From: JAZDLX01 sp964538455
Lineage (GTDB): Bacteria > Electryoneota > Electryoneia > Electryoneales > Electryoneaceae
NCBI GenBank assembly: GCA_964538455.1
Contig: CAZIDZ010000030.1
Span: forward strand, 1-36,043
DNA length: 36,043 nucleotides
Direction: 5' to 3'
A program made the position numbers and the translations under genes. Position 1 is the first letter of the stretch; every line of letters starts with the position of its first letter. The notes beneath the pieces were generated by a model. It worked only from the letters and a program-made list of their open reading frames with translations. It made no database searches and was not told the origin of the DNA. Below, one piece after another: positions 21,859 to 30,535 of the stretch.

Positions 21859-22968
21859 ATGAGCCGGGACGCCGGTGATACCACGGGCGGAGTGATCGAG
21901 CGCGTCCGTGTCCCCCTCGAGACCGAGGCCTGGCGCATGGTCTGCGAGGGTGTGGCCGAGCCGAATGTGCTCGACTATCTCTCCGTGCTGCATCTCGGTC
22001 TCGACCGCGGCATCCTCAGCAGAATCCGCGACGACGGGATCGATCTCCGCGCGCAGGCCGCCGTCGATCTCGCCGATCAAACCTTCGGCGACAGCCGTTT
22101 TCGCCCCATTCCCGGCGCCTTCGACCCGGACCGTTCCGCGATCTGGTCATCTCTCGATGAGGAAGTGCAGGCGTTGAGCGAGCAGTCCGGCGCTACCCCG
22201 CCCGAAAAGGTGTTGATTGTCGGCACGCCGCATCTGGTGACACTGTGGAGGGATCGCTTCTACGAGACTTCCGAGGGAAAGGTGGCGGCGGACACCTGGC
22301 AGCTCTGGGATTTGAACTCCTTTCGCGAGGAAGATCTGAAGCGCCTGCTGAAAAGGGGGCCGTGGGATCTGCTTCTGGAGGTGCTCGTTGGTCCCACCGA
22401 GGACCGCAGGCAGTTGCTGGAGGTGCTGGCGGGGAATGTCAAGCGTGGAGGACAGGTTTGGGTGCACACCCTGAATCTCCCCGCGACCGTCACCGTGCAA
22501 GTGGTGCCGGAGAACCTTGTCGCGATTGGTTTCGGCGGTCTGCCGAACCGGTACGGCGAGCCCGTTGTCGAACTCTCTCTGCCGCGCAATTCCGACGCGT
22601 CCGATCTGGTGCGCGCCGCGGATACCGCCGCCGCCCTGGGAGTGATCCCCTTCGAGGTCGCGGATGAGCCGGGCGCCGTCGGGGCGCGCCTTGTGGCGAC
22701 GTTGGTCAACGCCTCGTCGTACCTCGTCCGTGAAGGTTTTGCCGCCTCGGAGGGGGACGCAGATCGAGAGGTGAAAAGGGAGCTGCATCTCGAGGAAAGT
22801 CCCTTTGTCCTCGCGGATGAATTCAACCTGGATGCGATTGAGGGGGTGATCCTCGGGCTGCGCGCACACCTCGGCGAGGACCGCTATCGTATCTGCCCGC
22901 TGCTCACCATGAGGATCGAGTCGGGTGCGCTCGGGCGCGCCACCAACGCCGGCTTCTACTCGGCGTGA
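21859..22968 (+). CDS. Degenerate 3-hydroxyacyl-CoA dehydrogenase-like protein (probable pseudoenzyme)
   Basis: A protein of 369 residues from ATG 21859 with GGAGG 6 nt upstream; this binding site decides against the longer frame from 21601. Residues 262-369 follow the 3HCDH C-terminal domain closely: VIPFEVADEPGAVGARLVA, NASSYLVREGFAS-like sequence, ADREVKRELHLEESPFVLAD, then DRYRICPLLTMRIESGALGR and GFYSA. Residues 115-260 follow the NAD-binding half in outline (WDLLLEVLVGPTEDRRQLL, VPENLVAIGF). However, the dinucleotide-binding GxGxxG is replaced by VGTPHL, and the catalytic His of the IGxHFFNP motif is absent (AIGFGGLPN). Glu238 is kept. Residues 1-100 match nothing I recognise. An active dehydrogenase is therefore unlikely; a binding or regulatory role is possible. 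No fatty-acid oxidation genes are nearby. Confidence 0.7.
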   Translation: MSRDAGDTTGGVIERVRVPLETEAWRMVCEGVAEPNVLDYLSVLHLGLDRGILSRIRDDGIDLRAQAAVDLADQTFGDSRFRPIPGAFDPDRSAIWSSLDEEVQALSEQSGATPPEKVLIVGTPHLVTLWRDRFYETSEGKVAADTWQLWDLNSFREEDLKRLLKRGPWDLLLEVLVGPTEDRRQLLEVLAGNVKRGGQVWVHTLNLPATVTVQVVPENLVAIGFGGLPNRYGEPVVELSLPRNSDASDLVRAADTAAALGVIPFEVADEPGAVGARLVATLVNASSYLVREGFAASEGDADREVKRELHLEESPFVLADEFNLDAIEGVILGLRAHLGEDRYRICPLLTMRIESGALGRATNAGFYSA

Positions 22969-23012
22969 TGCATGGCGGGGGGCGGTCGCCGCACCCGGTG
23001 CGCTTTCGTGGC

Positions 23013-23048
23013 AAAAAAAACACCCCGGAACCTGCGGGTTCCGGGGTG
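23013..23048 (-). terminator. Second intrinsic terminator of the lipoprotein-barrel operon
   Basis: Arms CACCCCGGAACC (23021-23032) and GGTTCCGGGGTG (23037-23048), with eight A residues at 23013-23020 that become a T-run on the minus strand. It could also stop the 21859 gene on the plus strand, though without a T-run. Confidence 0.75.
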
Positions 23049-23094
23049 AACTGTTTGTGCATGATTGGGATCAGCGCTGTGCTGCCCGGCGGAA

Positions 23095-23144
23095 GGGTGG
23101 CCCGGGACTCTTGTCCCCGCGCAGGCGGGGATCAGTCCCGGGTT
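23095..23144 (+). repeat. Full copy of the folded repeat
   Basis: Outer stem CCCGGGACT (23101-23109) with AGTCCCGGG (23134-23142); inner stem TCCCCGC (23114-23120) with GCGGGGA (23125-23131) around a GCAG loop. Positions 23095-23114 match 14985-15004, while the inner stem has changed on both sides and still pairs. Confidence 0.85.
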
Positions 23145-23183
23145 TCTTCATTGCTGAGATGGACTCGCTGAAGGATACTCGCC

Positions 23184-23218
23184 AGAAAAGACCCCGAAGC
23201 ACTATCCTCCGGGGTCTT
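23184..23218 (-). terminator. First intrinsic terminator of the lipoprotein-barrel operon
   Basis: Arms AAGACCCCG (23188-23196) and CGGGGTCTT (23210-23218), followed on the minus strand by TTTTCT. It lies 24 bp beyond the stop of the barrel gene. Confidence 0.75.
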
Positions 23219-23241
23219 CGATTTCTAGGTTATGGCTTGCC

Positions 23242-24675
23242 TTACCTGCGCATTGCCCGGCGGCGCAGCACCGGCGATGCCAGCTCTTCGTTGGTGCCGA
23301 AGAAAAAGACCGTGTTGATCGCCATGTGCAGCCCGTTTGCGCTGTTCAGGAATCCCCGCTCCCAGGCCCAGCCGACATCCGTCCTGAGGAAACCGAGCCG
23401 CAGGCCGAATCCGACTCCGTAGGAGAATCCTCCGCGTCCGCCGAGAGATGCGCCGAACCGCAGGGGAAACACCGGAATTCCCGCGTACTCGACACCCGCA
23501 CCGGCACGAACGGTCTTCGAGCCGCCGACGGCGTCGTTGAGACCGAAGCGGAGATTGCCGGAGACGGTCAGCCCGCCGCCGACGAGATAGCCGCCGTTCA
23601 AATGCAGCACCGTTGGCAGGTGCACGTCCACGGCGCCGTAGTCATCCGACAGAGAGTCCACCGTGGTGAAGTTGTTTTCGATGAAACTCGACGGGTTGGT
23701 CAGGCTTGCGTTCAACGGCAGCGGACTGTCGGTGTTGAAGCTGTACACGCGAAGCTGGGATTGCGTGTACCGTATCTTGTTCAACAGGTTGATGATGCTG
23801 ATGCCCACGGTTCCCCGGCCGTCGAGAATCTTGAGCCCGACGCCGAGGTCCAGCGAAACACCGGTGCCGTTCAGGAAACTCGTGTTTACGCTGTCGCTGG
23901 TGCCGGTGATTCCCGCGTTGACGACCTTCACCAGGCCGTTGCTCTCGAACGTGCCGACGTCGGTGAGCATCGTCATGTTGCTCTCGATCACATCGGCGTA
24001 GCCGTGCCCGAGCAGGTACCCGGCTGTGAAACCGAACGTCACTTCATCGATCCAGTCCACATCCTCGAAGGCGGTTTCGAACGCCCGGGCGAAGGTGAAG
24101 CCGATCCGCGACGCCGCCTGGCCGCGCAGCCCGGTGTTCGAAAAGTCGCGCAGCTTGCCCAGGTTGTCGATCCCGTTGCCGTTCAGCGCTACGTCTAAAA
24201 ATTCCTTCGAAAACCGCCAATCCGACGATATACCGACATCGTAACTGAGCGCCATCATCGCGAACTTCGACTGCATGCTCACCGCGAACACCGGGAGGTA
24301 GAAGTCGATGTAAAAATCCCACGCGTTGCCGGCGACTGCGTTGAGGATGTTCTGTTTGTCCGCCTCCGTCCAGAACTGCCCACTCGTGAAGTACTTGTTC
24401 ACTTCATCCAGCGAGAGGAAGTCGTTGGAAAGGCGCATCCCGAGGTTCGGTGTCAGCAGCGGGAGCTGAATCGAGAAACTCGGATTGTCACGGAAGGCGA
24501 GGTACGCGGGGTTCCACCCGATTACCTGCACGCCTCGAAAGGTCGTCGCCGCCGCACCACCCATGGCGAGCTGGTTGGCGTGCACCTGGTTGAACGCCTG
24601 TGCGCCCGCCGCCGGAAACAGAATCAACGCCAGCAGCAGCAGGGCCGACATCCTGTAAAAACCGTTGCGAATCAT
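23242..24675 (-). CDS. Outer-membrane beta-barrel protein (DUF5723/FadL-PorV-like)
   Basis: A protein of 477 residues from ATG 24675 with a strong AAGGAGGG upstream. Residues 1-27 are a Sec signal ending AGAQA. The start of the mature part, NQVHANQLAMGGAAATTFRG and IGWNPAYLAF, is the typical opening of FadL/PorV-type and DUF5723 barrels (LAMGGA...NPA). Alternating hydrophobic strands rich in Gly and aromatics run to the C-terminus, for example GAGVEYAGIPVFPLRFGASL and GVGFGLRLGFLRTDVGW. It should sit in the outer membrane; ligand or partner is unknown. The lipoprotein gene lies 13 bp upstream, so the two are cotranscribed and probably work together. Two terminators follow. Confidence 0.82.
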   Translation of the reverse strand: MIRNGFYRMSALLLLALILFPAAGAQAFNQVHANQLAMGGAAATTFRGVQVIGWNPAYLAFRDNPSFSIQLPLLTPNLGMRLSNDFLSLDEVNKYFTSGQFWTEADKQNILNAVAGNAWDFYIDFYLPVFAVSMQSKFAMMALSYDVGISSDWRFSKEFLDVALNGNGIDNLGKLRDFSNTGLRGQAASRIGFTFARAFETAFEDVDWIDEVTFGFTAGYLLGHGYADVIESNMTMLTDVGTFESNGLVKVVNAGITGTSDSVNTSFLNGTGVSLDLGVGLKILDGRGTVGISIINLLNKIRYTQSQLRVYSFNTDSPLPLNASLTNPSSFIENNFTTVDSLSDDYGAVDVHLPTVLHLNGGYLVGGGLTVSGNLRFGLNDAVGGSKTVRAGAGVEYAGIPVFPLRFGASLGGRGGFSYGVGFGLRLGFLRTDVGWAWERGFLNSANGLHMAINTVFFFGTNEELASPVLRRRAMRR

Positions 24676-24688
24676 CGTCGTCCCTCCT

Positions 24689-26839
24689 TTACTGGCCTGT
24701 GTCTTCTTTGTTCACGGCGAGCGTCGCCTGGGCGAGAACCGTCACCGTAATCGCATCGCTGGGATACATCGTCACCGGCACAATATCTCCATTCCGATCG
24801 ACTGTCGGAAACAGAACCAGCACCTGTCGAACCCAGACATTCTCCTGTTCGAAAACCGACAGCTTGTCCCCCGGGATCTTGGTCTCCAGCGTGCTGTCCG
24901 CGGGCGCCACCGGACGTCCCTGCGTATTAACCTCGGGGACGGGAATGTCTAGCGGCGGGATCATGATCCCATACTGATCGTAGTTGTCCCGGATCAGTGC
25001 CGCCCGTGCCTCTTCTTCCGTGTCGAACGACCCCGCCATCAGGTAGATCTTGCCGTTGATCGGAACATCGTTCGTTACGTTTGTAATCAGCGTAAAACTC
25101 CTCAGCGGCGCGTTCAGCGGTTCTCCCATCGGGGTTGGCACCGGACGCAGCGCCGTCGTGTCGTTGATCGTCAGCGAGAACGGTGAGATGATCTCGATCC
25201 AGCCCGAAACGGAATCGTTCGCGGTGACGGTGCGTGCGACGTAGGGCGGTGACGGCTGGAAGTAATCCCGTCCCGTCTGTACGGTCACCGAGAAGTCGAT
25301 CCGGTTGGGCAAAATGTTAATCAGGTTCTCCAGGTTCGGGATTACCAGGAGGCTGTTGCCCTCCACAAGGGTGTCCTGGAACACCTGGTTGACCGAGTCG
25401 TACGGCGCCGGAGCCTGTGAGTTATGCGCGGTCATGTTCAGTGTCAGCAGGGCGGGGACGTCGAAGGTGTTGTTCAGGTGGACGTCCACGTGAACGTCTT
25501 TCAGCAGCAACTTGCCGACGAGGTCCTGCTGCAGGTCGGACTGGTCGCCGAAGATGTTCAGCTCCTGGCTCTGTTGATCGACGTTAAAACTAATGTCCTT
25601 GGGCACGCCGGAGAAGCCGCTGAATTTCAACTCGCCGGTGTAGTATTTCGTCATCACCGTATCGCCCACCCGGATCTGCAGGTAGGTCGAGTTGTTCGGC
25701 GATCCGAGTACGACCACCGAGGTTCGCGCGCTCAAGCCCTGCGTGTCGTTTTCGTCGACGGGCATCGGGAGCACAAGCTGATACCCCGCCAGATCGAAAC
25801 TGTCGACATGAGCGCTGTTCGCCTCCAGCAACAGCGGGAAATCCAGCGTGTCACCGGACGCGTTGATGAAATCAGGGAATGTCAGCAGCACCGAATCGGG
25901 CACGTCGGTCTGGTTCAACACCTGGAAGTACATGTAGCCGCTGTCGATCGCCGCCGAGGTGATCCAGTCTTCCTGATCGAGCTGCAGCTTGAACGATTCG
26001 GCGACAACCTCCTGCCGGGGCAGGATCGCTTCGGCCCGGTCGCACTTCAATTCCCTCAGATGGATCTGGAAATCCAGCGATTCGCTGCCATCGACATTCA
26101 CAATGTTGCTGTTCGATCCGGGCGTGGAGCCGACCACTTCGATCAACACCTCCGGGTAAACATCCTCGCCGGCGAGATTGACGACATCCGAGCTCGATTC
26201 ACCGGGTTGAATGTTGGTGAACGTGACCGGGGAACCGTACACCGGGTAGCCAAGCGAGGGCACGTTCGCTTTCATTGTAACTGTCAAGTCCCAGGGAACG
26301 TCGGTGTTGTTCGAAAACGTCAGGTCGATGCTGCCGTCGGCGACGTGCACGAGGCGCAGTGAATCGAATCCGGCGAATGTGATGGTGTCACCGGATGTCG
26401 GCAGCGTGAACGCCGGAATGATTACGTCTCCGGTGGTGGGGAAGTAGTTGGAAAAGGCGAGCCCGCCATCTCGGGTTCCCTGGTCCGGAACGAAAATCGT
26501 ATCCGTTTCGACGACAAACGAATCTTCCGTTTCAGGTTGAAACTCGAGGTCGGTTGGGCTGATTCGCGTCGTCGGAATCGTATCCGTGAACCAGAACGAA
26601 AGCTCGCCGTTATCCCCGACGATAATGCCGCTCATGTTCGAGTCGATTTCCGCCGGTTTCGATACGAGGCTGTCGAGCCCGTATCGCTGTGAGCTGAAGG
26701 GTACGGCGAAGGGGACGTCCCAGCGGGGCATGCCCGGATTCGTGGGCAAGGCGCATTGCAGGGTCGTCAGGCCCAACGCAGCGGCGAGCAGCACCATCAC
26801 CCTGCGGACTGAGCGGGCGCTGCGGCTGTCGGTCTGCAT
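24689..26839 (-). CDS. Large exported, probably lipid-anchored protein of unknown function
   Basis: A protein of 716 residues from ATG 26839 with GAGGAG upstream. The N-terminus has a basic stretch (RSVRR), a hydrophobic run and TLQC (Cys29), an atypical lipobox because Gln precedes Cys; the following CALPTNPGMPRWDVPF looks like the tether of a lipoprotein. The rest is almost all beta: repeated stretches such as VPWDLTVTMKANVPS, VLNQTDVPDSVLLTFPDF, LNNTFDVPALLTLNMTAHN and ITNVTNDVPINGKIYLMAG suggest at least four related sandwich domains. No enzyme motif is seen. It precedes the barrel gene by 13 bp. I do not recognise the family; surface lipoprotein or assembly partner of the barrel is an inference from context. 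Confidence 0.75.
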   Translation of the reverse strand: MQTDSRSARSVRRVMVLLAAALGLTTLQCALPTNPGMPRWDVPFAVPFSSQRYGLDSLVSKPAEIDSNMSGIIVGDNGELSFWFTDTIPTTRISPTDLEFQPETEDSFVVETDTIFVPDQGTRDGGLAFSNYFPTTGDVIIPAFTLPTSGDTITFAGFDSLRLVHVADGSIDLTFSNNTDVPWDLTVTMKANVPSLGYPVYGSPVTFTNIQPGESSSDVVNLAGEDVYPEVLIEVVGSTPGSNSNIVNVDGSESLDFQIHLRELKCDRAEAILPRQEVVAESFKLQLDQEDWITSAAIDSGYMYFQVLNQTDVPDSVLLTFPDFINASGDTLDFPLLLEANSAHVDSFDLAGYQLVLPMPVDENDTQGLSARTSVVVLGSPNNSTYLQIRVGDTVMTKYYTGELKFSGFSGVPKDISFNVDQQSQELNIFGDQSDLQQDLVGKLLLKDVHVDVHLNNTFDVPALLTLNMTAHNSQAPAPYDSVNQVFQDTLVEGNSLLVIPNLENLINILPNRIDFSVTVQTGRDYFQPSPPYVARTVTANDSVSGWIEIISPFSLTINDTTALRPVPTPMGEPLNAPLRSFTLITNVTNDVPINGKIYLMAGSFDTEEEARAALIRDNYDQYGIMIPPLDIPVPEVNTQGRPVAPADSTLETKIPGDKLSVFEQENVWVRQVLVLFPTVDRNGDIVPVTMYPSDAITVTVLAQATLAVNKEDTGQ

Positions 26840-26869
26840 GACACTCTCCTCGGTGCGTGATCCAAGAAA

Positions 26870-26898
26870 ATTGTATTGAATAACAATAGCGCCGGGAA
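26870..26898 (-). promoter_or_regulatory. Weak candidate promoter for the lipoprotein-barrel pair
   Basis: On the minus strand: TTCCCG (26898-26893), 17 bp, TACAAT (26875-26870). The -10 box is good and the -35 box poor. It overlaps the terminator hairpin that follows ahcY. Confidence 0.3.
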
Positions 26899-26913
26899 AA
26901 CACCCCCCGGCGC
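26878..26913 (-). terminator. Hairpin after ahcY, likely terminator
   Basis: Arms GCGCCGGG (26889-26896) and CCCGGCGC (26906-26913) with a 9-nt loop, followed on the minus strand by TATTGTTATTC, a weak T-rich tail. It lies 29 bp beyond the ahcY stop. Confidence 0.6.
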
Positions 26914-26942
26914 CGGATGTTCACCAATTGCTTCTGCGTGGA

Positions 26943-28211
26943 TCAGGTGCCCTCGGTCCAATCGGATAGGTAGCTGACCTGCTCCTTGGTCAGCTTGTCG
27001 ATGGTCAGGCTCATCGACCTGAGCTTCATCATGCTGACCTTATCCTCGATGTCCGACGGCGGATCGTACACCTTGTTCTCAAGCTCCTTGCCGTGCTCCG
27101 CCATGTACGCGGCGGCGAGGGCTTGTGTGGCGAAACTCATGTCCATCACTGAGGCAGGGTGTCCTTCCGCCGCCGCCAGGTTGATCAAACGCCCCTCCGC
27201 CAGCAGGTGGATCCGGTTGCCGTTGGGCATCACGTACTCGTCGACGTGGTTGCGCACACCGCGGTTGACCTGCTTCGCCAGCTTCGCCAACGCCGGGATG
27301 TCGATCTCGACGTCAAAGTGACCGCTGTTCGCCACAATCGCGCCGTCCTTCATCTTCTTGAAATGTTCCTTGCGGACGACGTGCTTGTTCCCCGTCAGGG
27401 TGCAGAAGATGTCGCCGATCCCTGCCGCCTCATCCATCGGCATCACACGGAAACCGTCCATCGCGGCCTCCAGCGCCTTGATCGGATCGATTTCGGTGAT
27501 GATCACGTTGGATCCCATGCCACGGCAGCGGTTTGCGAACCCGCGGCCGCACCAGCCGTACCCCGCGACGACCACGTTTTTCCCCGCGAGTAGCACGTCC
27601 GTGGCGCGGACGATGCCGTCCACCGTCGACTGGCCGGTGCCGTACCTGTTATCAAACATGTTTTTCGTCTTCGCGTCGTTGACGGCGATCACAGGAAGCT
27701 TCAGGACTCCGCTCCTCTCCATCGCCCGCAGACGGATCACTCCTGTCGTCGTCTCTTCCATCGATCCGATTACTTCAGACATGTTTTTCTTGTACTTATC
27801 ATGCAATAGAGTGACCAGATCGCACCCGTCGTCCATCGTAATCTGCGGTTTGTGTTCCGCCGCCGCCTTCAGGTGGCGGTAGTACCCTTGATTGTCGATC
27901 CCGCGAATCGCATAGACACGGATGTCGAAGTCACGGACGAGGCTCGCGGCAACGTCGTCCTGAGTGGAGAGGGGATTGGACGCGCAGAGCACAACTTCCG
28001 CTCCTCCGGCCTGCAATGTTCGGACGAGGTTCGCCGTTTCCGCCGTCACATGCAGGCAGGCGCTCATCCGCAGCCCCCGTAGCGGCTGGGCTTTGCGGAA
28101 TTCATTGCGGATCTGCTGCAGCACCGGCATATCGTTGTCTGCCCAGCGGATGCGTCGCAGACCCTCGTCCGCCAAGCCTAAATCTTTAATATCACAGTGA
28201 TTGGGGTTCAC
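26943..28211 (-). CDS. ahcY: Adenosylhomocysteinase
   Basis: A protein of 422 residues starting at GTG 28211 with GGAG about 9 nt upstream; no better ATG lies in the conserved N-terminus. It hydrolyses S-adenosylhomocysteine to adenosine and homocysteine, removing the product that inhibits methyltransferases. Typical motifs are NPLSTQDDVAA, QITMDDGCDLVTLLH, EETTTGVIRL, NDAKTKNMFDNRYGTGQS (with the NAD-linked Lys and Asn), VVAGYGWCGRGFA (dinucleotide fold), and GHPASVMDMSFATQALA near the C-terminus. The length is normal for the shorter bacterial form. metK ends 30 bp upstream, so synthesis of SAM and clearance of its by-product are coupled in one operon. A hairpin after the stop probably ends it. 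Confidence 0.97.
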   Translation of the reverse strand: MNPNHCDIKDLGLADEGLRRIRWADNDMPVLQQIRNEFRKAQPLRGLRMSACLHVTAETANLVRTLQAGGAEVVLCASNPLSTQDDVAASLVRDFDIRVYAIRGIDNQGYYRHLKAAAEHKPQITMDDGCDLVTLLHDKYKKNMSEVIGSMEETTTGVIRLRAMERSGVLKLPVIAVNDAKTKNMFDNRYGTGQSTVDGIVRATDVLLAGKNVVVAGYGWCGRGFANRCRGMGSNVIITEIDPIKALEAAMDGFRVMPMDEAAGIGDIFCTLTGNKHVVRKEHFKKMKDGAIVANSGHFDVEIDIPALAKLAKQVNRGVRNHVDEYVMPNGNRIHLLAEGRLINLAAAEGHPASVMDMSFATQALAAAYMAEHGKELENKVYDPPSDIEDKVSMMKLRSMSLTIDKLTKEQVSYLSDWTEGT

Positions 28212-28241
28212 AAATCGTTCTCCGGTTGCAGTTTCCTGGGG

Positions 28242-29381
28242 TTACGCCTTTTTCGCCAGTTCCTTGGCGATCTCGTCCGTCTTCTCCCACGAGAACCCAT
28301 CCTCCTCGCGGCCGAAATGGCCGTAGGCGGCCGTCCGGCGGAAGATCGGCTTGCGCAGATCGAGCGTATCGATGATTCCGCCCGGCGTCCAGTTGAGCAG
28401 CTCTTGAAGCAGGTCGGCGATTCGCTCATCGGGAATTTTGCCCGTGCCCTCGGTGTCGACCAGCAGGCTCACCGGTTCGGCGACACCGATCGCATACGCG
28501 ACCTGAATGTTGCATTTCTCCGCAAGTCCTGAAGCGACAACGTTTTTCGCGGCAAAACGGGCGAAGTAGGCCGCCGAACGGTCCACCTTCGTCGGGTCCT
28601 TGCCGCTGAACGATCCGCCACCGTGGGGAGCCCAGCCGCCGTAGGTGTCCACGATGATCTTTCTTCCCGTCAGGCCCGCATCGGCTTTCGGCCCGCCGTA
28701 CACGAAACGGCCCGTGGGATTGATGTGGAGAATGATCGAGTCGTCGAACAGGCCCTTCGGCAGCGAAGGCTCGATCACCTCTTTCCAGACCGTATCCTTC
28801 ACCTGGTCGATGGTCACATCAGGGGAATGTTGTGTTGAAATAACAACATTTTCCACCTTAATCGGCTTGCTGTCTTCGTAACGGACCGTCACCTGGCCCT
28901 TGCCGTCGGGGCGAAGCCAGTCGACTTTGCCGTTCCTTCGCACCTCGGCGAGTTTTCGCATCATCCGGTGGGCCAGCGTGATCGGCAGCGGCATCAGCAC
29001 ATCCGTGTCCTTGCACGCGTACCCGAACATCATCCCCTGGTCGCCCGCTCCGGCGCGGTCGACCCCCATCGCGATGTCGGGAGATTGCTGATCGATGCTG
29101 GTCAGCACGCTGCACGTGTTGGCGTCGAAGCCGATGTCGCTGTGGACGTACCCGATGTCCCGCACGACATCGCGCGCGATCGAGGGAATGTCGACGTAGG
29201 TCGTCGTCGTAATCTCCCCACCAACAAGCACAAGACCCGTATTTACAAATGTTTCGCAGGCAACGCGGCCAAAGGGATCTTCGGCGAGGATCGCATCGAG
29301 CACAGCGTCGCTGATCTGGTCAGCCACCTTGTCGGGATGGCCTTCTGTCACCGACTCGCTGGTGAACAGGAACTCGTTCAT
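28242..29381 (-). CDS. metK: S-adenosylmethionine synthetase
   Basis: A protein of 379 residues from ATG 29381 with AGGAG upstream. It makes S-adenosylmethionine from methionine and ATP in the cytoplasm. Signatures: FTSESVTEGHPDKVADQISD at the N-terminus, GAGDQGMMFGYA, the phosphate-binding GGGSFSGKDPTKVDRSAAY, and KNVVASGLAEKCNIQVAYAI. The length and order of domains are normal. It lies 47 bp downstream of the nucleotidyltransferase gene and 30 bp upstream of ahcY. The short upstream gap leaves no room for a SAM riboswitch, and none is seen. Confidence 0.98.
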   Translation of the reverse strand: MNEFLFTSESVTEGHPDKVADQISDAVLDAILAEDPFGRVACETFVNTGLVLVGGEITTTTYVDIPSIARDVVRDIGYVHSDIGFDANTCSVLTSIDQQSPDIAMGVDRAGAGDQGMMFGYACKDTDVLMPLPITLAHRMMRKLAEVRRNGKVDWLRPDGKGQVTVRYEDSKPIKVENVVISTQHSPDVTIDQVKDTVWKEVIEPSLPKGLFDDSIILHINPTGRFVYGGPKADAGLTGRKIIVDTYGGWAPHGGGSFSGKDPTKVDRSAAYFARFAAKNVVASGLAEKCNIQVAYAIGVAEPVSLLVDTEGTGKIPDERIADLLQELLNWTPGGIIDTLDLRKPIFRRTAAYGHFGREEDGFSWEKTDEIAKELAKKA

Positions 29382-29428
29382 CGTTTTTTTCGCTCCTGGC
29401 TGTATTGCAAGTTGTTCGTTACTGTCGC

Positions 29429-30424
29429 TCAGGACTGGTCCATGCTGGCGTAGTCGCCGAGCAGGAAGGCTTCCCCGCCGCGGCGCATATCCACCTGCCG
29501 CCCGAGGGCCGCTCCATCGAGGTGGACACCTTCGAGCACCGTGTCCGCGTCGATGATGCTGTTGCGGATGATGCAGCGGTTCAGTTTCGTGTTCGCCCCG
29601 ATGTGGACGTGGGGGCCGATCACGCTGTTCTCGATTTCGGCCTTGTCGTCGATCGCAACTGGATCAATGATTACGTTGTTTTTCTTGAACTTCGCAGCGG
29701 CTTTCCGCAACTCCGGCTTCGACTCGAGCAGTATCCGGTTGGTCTCGATCAGGGTCGAGGGCATCCCGCAGTCGTACCACCCCTCGAGTTCCACCGCACG
29801 GAAAATCTCACCGTCCTGGATCATCTTGTGAAGCGCGTCCGTGATTTGGAACTCGCCGCGGGTCTTGATGTCATGCTGTACGATGTGCCGGATCGCTTCG
29901 AGCAGAATCTGGGCGTTCGGCATGAAGTAGACCCCCGCGAGAGCCAGGTTGCTGGCTGGCTTTTCGGGCTTTTCCTCGAGGTAGGTAATCCGGCCGTTCT
30001 CGACCTTAGCAATCCCCAGACGACGCGGATCGTCCACCTTCACCAGCCCCAGCGCCGCCGTCTCGCCAACCAGCGAGCCGATGTCGCCCTGGAATAGTGT
30101 ATCCCCAAGAATGATAAGGATTTGCCTGTCCTCTTCGCCGATCGCTCTGCCGACGGCGTGGCCCAGGCCGAGACGTTTTTCCTGCTCGACAAAGGTGAAA
30201 TTCACCTTCGGGAATGCTTCGTGGCAGTACTCGGCGACCGCTTCACCATAATAGCCGATGACGACCGTGACGTTCTGGATGCCGATTCGGACGAGGTCGG
30301 CGATGATGTGGCCGATAATCGGCCGCCCGGCGAGGGGAAGCAGCACCTTGGGACGCGCGAGCGTCAGCGGGCGCATGCGTTTCCCGATTCCCGCCGCCGG
30401 TATGATTGCTCGGATGTCGCCCAT
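29429..30424 (-). CDS. Sugar-1-phosphate nucleotidyltransferase with a left-handed beta-helix C-terminus
   Basis: A protein of 331 residues from ATG 30424; the binding site is weak. The N-terminal nucleotidyltransferase domain (1-235) shows IIPAAGIGKRMRPLTLARPK (the G-x-G-x-R-x-x-P-L-T and PK motif), LIILGDTLF and EGWYDCGMPSTLIETN. Residues 250-325 are hexapeptide repeats (IENSVIGPHVHIGANTKLN, CIIRNSIIDADTVLEGV) forming a left-handed helix. Such enzymes activate sugar phosphates with dTTP, UTP or CTP for glycan synthesis; by architecture it is closest to long RfbA- or GlmU-like proteins without proven acetyltransferase activity. The isomerase gene lies 111 bp upstream, which suggests a shared sugar-phosphate route. 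The exact sugar and nucleotide are not determined. Confidence 0.87.
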   Translation of the reverse strand: MGDIRAIIPAAGIGKRMRPLTLARPKVLLPLAGRPIIGHIIADLVRIGIQNVTVVIGYYGEAVAEYCHEAFPKVNFTFVEQEKRLGLGHAVGRAIGEEDRQILIILGDTLFQGDIGSLVGETAALGLVKVDDPRRLGIAKVENGRITYLEEKPEKPASNLALAGVYFMPNAQILLEAIRHIVQHDIKTRGEFQITDALHKMIQDGEIFRAVELEGWYDCGMPSTLIETNRILLESKPELRKAAAKFKKNNVIIDPVAIDDKAEIENSVIGPHVHIGANTKLNRCIIRNSIIDADTVLEGVHLDGAALGRQVDMRRGGEAFLLGDYASMDQS

Positions 30425-30535
30425 AAGTCGCTCGTATCCGTTAGCGTGAACGGTGACGCACGTTCGGAATGTGCGGAAGGTACAAACTTCACCTCCCCGC
30501 GTCAGGTTTTTTGGCTCTCTGCCGGGAGACGCGGC

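Noticed and set aside
29382..29428. SAM riboswitch before metK
   Set aside because: Only 47 bp separate metK from the preceding gene, and no suitable fold is seen.
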